The notes beneath the pieces were generated by a model. The model did no database searches and was not told the DNA's origin. It was given only the letters and a program-made list of their open reading frames with translations. From contig JACTVC010000017.1 of the NCBI GenBank assembly GCA_018417955.1, positions 1,116,001 to 1,180,000 of the forward strand: 64,000 bases of DNA, given 5' to 3'. A program made the translations under genes and the position numbers. Positions 57,610 through 64,000 of the stretch are shown piece by piece (the stretch's first letter is position 1; the number at the start of each line of letters is the position of its first letter). Source of the stretch: Laccaria trichodermophora. Taxonomy: Eukaryota; Basidiomycota; Agaricomycetes; Agaricales; Hydnangiaceae.

Positions 57610-58440
57610 TTCATTAGGATGTCCTATTGGTTTCATTGATGAAATTGTCTGAGCTTTTCATGAAGTATGGGGAGGTTTTGAGATATATTTCATAAGTCTT
57701 CATGCTGATTTCATTACTGATTTCATATTCCTTCCCTGGCAATTTCATTGTTCTTTCATTGGAGTGTCCAGAGTATGTCATTGCAATTTCATTAGAATGT
57801 CTAGGATATTTCATTGCACTTTCATTAGAATGTCCAGGGTATTTCATTGCACTTTCATTAGAATATGAAGGGTATTTCATTGTGCTTTCATTAGAATGTC
57901 TAGGATATTTCATTGTCCTTTCATTGAATATTTCATTAGAATGTCCAGAGTATTTCATTGCAATTTCATTAGGATGTCTAGGATATTTCATTGCATTTTC
58001 ATTAGAATATGCAGGGTATTTCATTGCACTTTCATTGAATATTTCATTAGAATGTCCAGAGTATTTCATTGCAATTTCATTAGGATGTCTAGGCTATTTC
58101 ATTGCATTTTCATTAGAATCTGCAGGGTATTTCATTGCGCTTTCATTGAATATTTCATTAGAATGTCCAGAGTATTTCATTGTGCTTTCATTAGAATGTC
58201 CAGGGTGTTTCATTGCACTTTCATTGAATATTTCATTATAATGTCCAGAGTATTTCATTGAAATTTCATGAGGATGTCCAGGGTATTTCATTGCAATTTC
58301 ATTAGGATGTCTAGGATATTTCATTGCACTTTCATTGAATATTTCATTAGAATGTCCAGGGTATTTCATTGCACTTTCATTAGAATGTCCAGGGTATTTC
58401 ATTACACTTTCATTAGAATATGCAGGGTATTTCATTGTTG
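57610..58440 (+). repeat. Minisatellite of 33-bp and 45-bp units
   Basis: The basic 33-bp unit reads TTTCATTGCACTTTCATTAG followed by AATGTCCAGGGTA. A longer 45-bp form contains an extra TTCATTGAATAT. About 20 units are arranged in mixed order, with the left part more degenerate. Both lengths are multiples of three, so long frames stay open on both strands (57702-58241 plus, 57614-58069 and 58094-58444 minus). Confidence 0.92.
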
Positions 58441-58687
58441 ACACATGTCAGGGTCCATCTAATGGGCTCTTGGGAGGGTGGTCACATGACCAACTTCCCA
58501 AAATGGTCAGAAAAAGAAAGTTGTAGCCCTGCAATGTAGCCTTCTGAATCCATTTGAATCATGTTCAAGAGTGTTCCCATTGTGGAGATATGAGGTGCAT
58601 GATTTTCAAAAGCACTGTGTTTTTTTTTTCTTTTGCATTTTTCTCCTTGAAAACAACACCAAACAACATGATTTCAACACCTTTAGA

Positions 58688-59629
58688 TAGTGTTGCTGCG
58701 AAGTGAACCAAAGTGAATCAAAGTGGTGACATGTACTGACTTTGTTACACTTCGACCATTCGAAGTGAGCTCAGTGATCCCTGGCTCTGCATCAACCAAT
58801 CACATCGTTCACTCAATTGAGGCATGCAAGACAACTTTGTGCGCATAAGTAGACATACTGATGGCATTCCAGCTACAGAAAAAAGTCGATACTACCAGAT
58901 TTGGAACAGGTTGCACAGTGGATCCTTCTTACGTCACATACGTGTACCTGCACCATCACCACTCACCGCAATCAGCTTATTTTAGCCTCACATGGTGGAC
59001 GAAGTGGACATGGGACATTAAGAACAGCAGAGTGAACATATTGAAGTGGAGAGGGTGATGGTGGTGGGTAGTACCTATACTGGAAGTAGCTCGGGTATAT
59101 GGTTAATGACTGGCTGAAGGAAAAGGAGTTGAAACACAGCTGGGTGTGTTGTCCCAGCCTGGTGAATGTGGTGTCAACTTGAAGACCTCCATGGTAAGAA
59201 ATTTAGTGAGGAAAATATGTTTCATTCCTTCAAAAAATGGCCAGACTTAATACTTGCAAGAGTGACATCCGATTTTTGTCCCAAAACCATTTGAAGCTTG
59301 ATTTGAAGACCATATAAAATGAAATAAAATATATGACATAGAGAATGCAACCATGTAGTACTTCAGGAACATCTTGATAGTATGACAGCTAACTTGTATT
59401 AGTAGAGATGTAGGAAGAGAGGGAGGAGGGGATGAGGAATGGCAAAGATGCATCTTTGATATCACATGCACAGCACCATGTGTGTTGAACCTTCTGTTTT
59501 TGGCTGTTTTTGATGGCCATCACAAACTGACTTCGACTCACTTCGAAGTGTCGAAGTGGCACAAAGTGGTGTGATTTCCAAATCAAATCGAAGTCACCTC
59601 GAAGTCACTTTGATTCGATGGCAACACTA
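58688..59629. mobile_element. hAT-like non-autonomous DNA transposon, 942 bp
   Basis: The ends are perfect 9-bp inverted repeats (TAGTGTTGC and GCAACACTA). They are flanked by the 8-bp duplication CCTTTAGA (58680-58687 and 59630-59637), the size typical of hAT elements. Subterminal copies of CACTTCG/CGAAGTG are dense at both ends, as in transposase-binding regions. The matching site in the opposite foldback arm (near 61590) carries a single CCTTTAGA (as its complement), the empty site. No transposase ORF is present. Confidence 0.88.
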
Positions 59630-61402
59630 CCTTTAGAAAGCTAAGAGAAGGGGCTACAAATATTGTATTGTGGGAAAATTCACCCAAATGGTAGGTGCAT
59701 ACCCTAAAAGGGAAATTGACACTGAGAGACTACAAAAGATCACTTATAGACAACAAAAATCAGATATAGATTACAAAATTTACTAATAGACTACAAAGGC
59801 CTACAAAGAAAATACAAAAGGTCAGACATAGATTACAAAACACTACAAAAGTTGGACATGGACAACAAAGTTTATTGCTAGACTACAAACAACTACAAAA
59901 GTCAGACACAGCCTACAAAGTTTACTAACAGACTACAAAACACTACAAAGCTCAGACATAGGCTACAAAAGTTGGACAGAGACTACAAAAATTTAATGAT
60001 ACCCTTCACTAAAGTTAGTGACATATAATTATCTAGGCCATCCACTAGAAGAGTTTGTAGTGTCTGTTATTACAAAAGTTTGGAGTGTCTGCTTTTTGCA
60101 ACTACAAAAGTTGACAGTGTCCTCTTTTGATATTTCAAAGTATGTAGTCTGCTTTTCTGACATGTCCTTGACTATGTATTGGGTCATGGAGACATGATTC
60201 AAAGATTGAGTTGACTTGAATTTTTTCTTGCTGTGATGTCATGCCTATCCTTGGCTTTCACATTGGTGGAGACTCTACTTTCTATTCAGATAGAAAGTCA
60301 CCATCCTACCTTTTACCTTACTTATACTTATATTCAGATCAGTAGCCACTGTCCTATGGCCCAGAGACACTATATGTCCTTAGTCTTTTCAGTCTTCTCA
60401 ATTCATGAGTAGGTATAACTGTCCAACCAGTTATCATGGCCAGTCTTGCCTGAAAGTCTTTCAAGAATACTATCAGAGGCTCTCTATTCCTCTCTTTTTG
60501 TTCAATCTCCATTTAGGATTAAGCTGTAACACAACCTGGAAGTTGGTCAATCTTTTCTATCATGACTTGACATGGATGTTGAATGTGATGAAACCTCCAA
60601 AGCCCAATCACCCATCATCCATTCAGTGTGGGCAGCTTTCAAGAAAATCACATCAAGGTTGACCATGGTGAGACCTAGAATAGTAGCCACTACCTGTCAA
60701 GATGGTAGAGGCTCCACTGATATGAAGGACATACTTACACATAACATCACAGCAAAGGTTGCAGTGATGGAAAAAAGTCAACTCAATGCTTCAATCATGT
60801 CCCCATGAACTTATACATAGTCAAGGGCACTTCAAACTAAATGTCAGAAAAGAAGGCTACATACTTTTGAAATATCTAAAGAGGACACTGTCAACTTTTG
60901 TAATTGAAAAAAAGTGGACAATACAAGCTTTTGTAAGAAGAAAAGCAGGCATTACAAACTTTTGTAATAAAAAAAGCAGACACTACAAACTCTTCTAGTG
61001 GATGGCCTAGATAATTATATGTCACTAACTTTAGTGAAGGGTATCATTAAATTTTTGTAGTCTCTGTCCAGCTTTTGTAACTTATGTCTGAGCTTTGTAG
61101 TGTTTTGTAGTTTGTTAGTAAACTTTGTAGGCTGTGTCTGACTTTTGTAGTGTTTTGTAGTCTATCAATAAACTTTGTTGTCTATGTCCAACTTTTGTAG
61201 TGTTTTGTAGTCTATGTCTGACCTTTTGTAGTTTCTTTGTAGTTCTTTGTAGTCTATTAGTAAACTTTGTAATCTATATATGATTTTTGTTGTCTATAAG
61301 TGATCTTTTGTAGTCTCTCAGTGTCAATTTCCCTTTTAGGGTATGCACCTACCATTTTGGGTGAATTTTCCCACAATACAATATTTGTAGCCCCTTCTCT
61401 TA

Positions 61403-61587
61403 CTATCCCCTACCAGCACCTCAGCGCACCCTATGAGTTGGCAGTCACTGATCATCACAATTTTTGGCTGGACAAGCATGATGTTGCATGACAACAGGTG
61501 ACAACTTGAAAAATTTGTCCAGCCAAAATGTGTGACGATCAGTGACTGACGACTTGTAGGGTGCACCAAGGTGCTGGTAGGGCATAG
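61403..61587. mobile_element. 185-bp MITE with long inverted repeats and TA duplication
   Basis: The element begins CTATCCCCTACCAGCACCT and ends AGGTGCTGGTAGGGCATAG. Roughly 70-bp arms meet near the centre around TTGGCTGGACAA, so most of the element folds back. TA is duplicated at 61401-61402 and 61588-61589. The opposite foldback arm reads CTTTAGAAAGCTAAGAGAAG across the same point, with a single TA: the empty site. A TA target suggests a Tc1/mariner-type source. Confidence 0.85.
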
Positions 61588-61758
61588 TAGCTTTCTAAAG
61601 GTGTTGAAATCATGTTGTTTGGTGTTGTTTTCAAGGAGAAAAATGCAAAAGAAAAAAAAAAAAAACACAGTGCTTTTGAAAATCATGCACCTCATATCTC
61701 CACAATGGGAACACTTTTGAACATGATTCAAATGGATTCAGAAAGCTACATTGCAGGG

Positions 61759-62398
61759 TGTGAAGCGTTCACTCTGAACTTCTCGCATAGCTGAAGCCAA
61801 GAGGGAAGGAGGAGGCAAGAATGGGTGGATCTGGGATCAACACCCATGAGTGAGCAATGAGCAGTTACAAGATACTCAGCTGGCCCAACATGATTATGCA
61901 TACTGTAGGAAGTACAGATATACAAAGCACTACATGTAGTGCAAGAGGATGGCAAGACTGCTGACAAGATGGTGGTTCAAGACAAAATATCAATATATTA
62001 TGTAAGATATCCAAATCTAGCTATATACCACTGTTTGACTATGGCCTCTGGGCATTCCCTTCCAATCCTATATCACAAAGCCCAATGTCCAGAGGGCATG
62101 TAAGGAAAACAATGGTGGGGAAGAATAATAGAATAGAAATCCTCTTGCCCCCTAGAGTGAATATCAGGATAAAATGAGACCAAAAGGTAGCAAAGCAAAG
62201 AAGATGAATAAAAGAAAGAAAAAATTTGGCCCCAAATAATTTCCTCTCTGGAAAGCTGGTCACTGTAAGCTCCCAGCTTGACCCAGAAATACCCATATGA
62301 TCATCCCACTCTCTCTTCAGTGATGTATAACCATGAGTACTGGGAAACCATGCAAGTGGATGGCTTCCAGGTCATCCATCCCAACTCCATTGCCTTTC
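61759..62398. other. Non-coding between foldback element and LTR
   Basis: No gene, clear repeat end or RNA is visible in this interval. Confidence 0.4.
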
Positions 62399-63337
62399 TG
62401 TTACAAACTCTTTTCTTCACGATACATATATAAACATGCGCAGACATTTACACACTCCTAAGACGTATCTAGACTATACTGGACAGTTCTAGATATGCAT
62501 CCCAGTCAGATTTCTTTACTATGATTCATATTTACTTAGAATGACTCATATGACTCTTCCAGAATCATATGACTTGCATAGACTTACATAGACTTAGTAT
62601 GATTCATCTGACTCTACACAGTCATATGAACTCATACTTCTGACTCGTATTTGACTCGTACCCTTAGTATACTGTACCATTTCAATCAATTCGGCAGGGC
62701 CCGTGATGTGTGATGGACCTGCCGAAATTTTGGTTTCGGCGACCTCCCAAAGTTGGCGTGATGTGCCCAAATTTTCGGCAGTCTGGTGCTGCAGGCGATG
62801 AAAAAATTTCTATATCAGTGATGTTGTTGCCAGAGGAATTTGGCACACTGCAAAAATGTCCATGACAAGCATGACATTTCAGCATTTTGGAGGGCACTGT
62901 GACACGTGACTGCCGAATTGATTGAAATGGGACAGTATAAGTAGGGTACTTTCGTTTGTGTTCAGTAGCTTGAACCTAGGCAATACAAGCTTAGTTCAAC
63001 CCAACGTCAGACCCTCAGAACTTAGATCACCCTCAAACTCTATAGTCTTTTGACTTAGAGCCTCTATTGAAACTGTGAACTGATAAGTCTTCAACATCGA
63101 AGACTTAAGAACTAGAATGTCATCAGTGTATGACTTAGAATAAACACTGAATCTCTATACAACAGTCCTTCAGGCATAGAGCATTGCGGAACCCTATACT
63201 GTCATTATTAAGGGCATAACGAAGTGATAGTAAAGACTATGTTGTCTTGTAGAATTAAGGGAACGTAACACAAACGAACGAACAGACAAACGAACTCGAA
63301 GCTTAATAACTGCCCATTACACTTAACACCCATAACA
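62399..63337 (+). mobile_element. Second copia-type LTR, inverted, 5'-truncated and interrupted
   Basis: The sequence is the reverse complement of most of the LTR at 54449-55168, including shared blocks around CAAGCTTAGTTCAACCCAAC and CACCCATAACA at the right end. Its left end begins inside the LTR (TTACAAACTCTTTTCTTCAC), so about 50 bp of the terminus is missing. A 264-bp MITE interrupts it at 62672-62935. No internal copia coding sequence adjoins it. Confidence 0.82.
62672..62935. mobile_element. 264-bp MITE inside the LTR
   Basis: The inverted repeats are 26 bp with one mismatch. The ends read CTGTACCATTTCAATCAATT and (as complement) CTGTCCCATTTCAATCAATT. The sister LTR has TATATA at this point (near 54837), whereas here TATA lies on each side. 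The insertion therefore duplicated one TA. It has no ORF, and the internal sequence is rich in CGGCAG/CTGCCG motifs. Confidence 0.88.
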
Positions 63338-63344
63338 GTTTCCC

Positions 63345-63560
63345 CATCAAGATGGTGTAGCATGCTTCCATCATACTTGTGGTCTGGGTACAAGGCATGT
63401 ATAGTGTGATAGAGGCTTGCACCTCTCCACTCAGATTGTTGATCCCAACTCAACTCCCTCTACCCATCAAGATGATGTAGCTTGCTTCCATTGTGGTGTG
63501 TGATCTGGATGTGGGGAGTGTGTAATGGGATAGAGGCTTGCGCCTCTCCTCCCATATTCC
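63345..63560 (+). repeat. Direct tandem repeat, about 120 bp unit
   Basis: Two copies start CATCAAGATGGTGTAGCATG (63345) and CATCAAGATGATGTAGCTTG (63466). Each continues with CTTCCAT, a G/T-rich stretch and GGGATAGAGGCTTGCGCCTC (or GTGATAGAGGCTTGCACCTC). It lies immediately outside the LTR right end. Confidence 0.8.
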
Positions 63561-63784
63561 ACCTATACTCCCATACAGCCCCCCACTTTTCCAGTGTGCG
63601 AATCTCAAGAATCAAGCCAGGGAGGATAGAGGCAAAGAGATTGTGCAGTGGAAAATTACAAGCTGTGATCCTAAGTTGGTGTCAGAGTAGGTAGAGGTGG
63701 TGCCATGTTGGGTAGGAATGATAAGAGGTCAAAAGAAAGGGGAAGAAAAAAAAAATGTTGTCATAAATCTTGCCCCCCAGAGTG

Positions 63785-64000
63785 GACACAGGCCATGCAA
63801 CACACAAGCAGCAATCTATAAGGTTACCATGATTGAAGAAGAGTCCACCACATAATGTGCAAGCAGCAACTCCTCAACACTGATCTGCTGCAAAACATGC
63901 GAGCTGCAATCAGGAGCCAGAAGGTTACCATGATTGAAGAAGAGTCCGCTGCATAATGTGTGAGCAGCAACTCCTCAACACTGATCCGCCACATAACACG
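63785..64000 (+). repeat. Direct tandem repeat, about 110 bp unit, running off the window
   Basis: AGGTTACCATGATTGAAGAA occurs at about 63820 and 63930. In both copies it is followed by GAGTCC, a CATAATGTG block and AGCAGCAACTCCTCAACACTGATC. The second copy ends at the window edge, so more copies may follow. Confidence 0.8.

Larger units (their letters stand above)
58527..61758. mobile_element. Giant foldback (inverted-repeat) element with nested insertions
   Basis: The left arm (58527-58687 plus 59630 to about 60290) is the reverse complement of the right arm (about 60700-61400 plus 61588-61758). Arms are roughly 0.8 kb after removing later insertions, and the loop is about 0.4 kb. The outer ends read CCCTGCAATGTAG (left) and CTACATTGCAGGG (right). 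Arm interiors contain a degenerate repeat of the type ACTACAAAAGTCAGACATAG. Target-site duplication is unclear. No transposase is visible, so it is non-autonomous. Confidence 0.85.

Noticed and set aside
57610..58440. Minisatellite frames as ordinary protein-coding genes
   Set aside because: Openness on both strands follows from unit lengths divisible by three; there is no start context, splice structure or unique sequence.
57610..58440. CRISPR array
   Set aside because: Units are contiguous without unique spacers and the genome is eukaryotic.
58861..59058. 65-codon frame inside the hAT-like element as a transposase piece
   Set aside because: No hAT dimerisation or catalytic motif is present; the frame is short and overlaps repeat-rich sequence.

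Overview
The window looks like a chromosome segment of a filamentous basidiomycete, most likely an agaricomycete mushroom. Genes are densely packed on both strands and interrupted by many short GT-AG introns of about 50 nt. The gene content is typically fungal: GH71 mutanase with a WSC domain, GH79 glucuronidase-like enzyme, serine/threonine-rich GPI-type surface proteins, and fungal forms of La, TFIIF-beta, DCN1 and ornithine aminotransferase. Intron positions were worked out by hand from splice signals and protein family conservation, so exon ends are precise in some genes and approximate in others. Species and order cannot be named from the sequence alone.

Layout. 0-6.5 kb: the 3' part of a SNF2/RING helicase running in from the left edge, two small secreted GPI-type proteins, and a La RNA-chaperone gene. 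7.9-15.6 kb: a GH71-WSC mutanase, then a tandem duplication of a secreted lectin-like or glycan-surface gene (one copy apparently intact, one broken) together with a stray WSC exon, then a medium-chain dehydrogenase. 15.6-29.4 kb: gene-poor, holding DCN1, one disordered orphan protein and weak candidates. 29.46 kb: a tRNA-Leu(UAG) with an intron. 30-44 kb: a housekeeping block with an orphan gene, TFIIF-beta, a PDAP1-type phosphoprotein head-to-head with complex I subunit NDUFA6, ornithine aminotransferase, a DHHC palmitoyltransferase and an aminoglycoside-phosphotransferase-fold kinase. 44-54 kb: a 0.2-kb tandem repeat, an ALKBH6-type oxygenase, a gene-poor stretch and a GH79 enzyme.

54-64 kb is a nest of transposable elements. 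It contains two LTRs of one copia-type family in opposite orientations, one carrying a 264-bp MITE. It also contains a degraded transposon-associated ORF, a 33/45-bp minisatellite open on both strands, and a giant foldback element of about 3.2 kb. The two arms of the foldback have each taken a different later insertion: a 942-bp hAT-like element with an 8-bp target duplication, and a 185-bp MITE with a TA duplication. In each case the partner arm, or the partner LTR, preserves the empty site, so the order of insertion can be read directly.

Themes. Wall and glycan genes (GH71-WSC, GH79, four GPI-type surface proteins) are scattered among housekeeping genes rather than forming an operon. I found no obvious new multi-gene system. 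The most unusual observations are 10-nt and 4-nt micro-exons in the GH71 gene, a 14-nt micro-exon in the ALKBH6 gene, a duplicate gene whose 4-bp deletion is rescued in frame only if an intron is left unspliced, and the foldback with nested, datable insertions.
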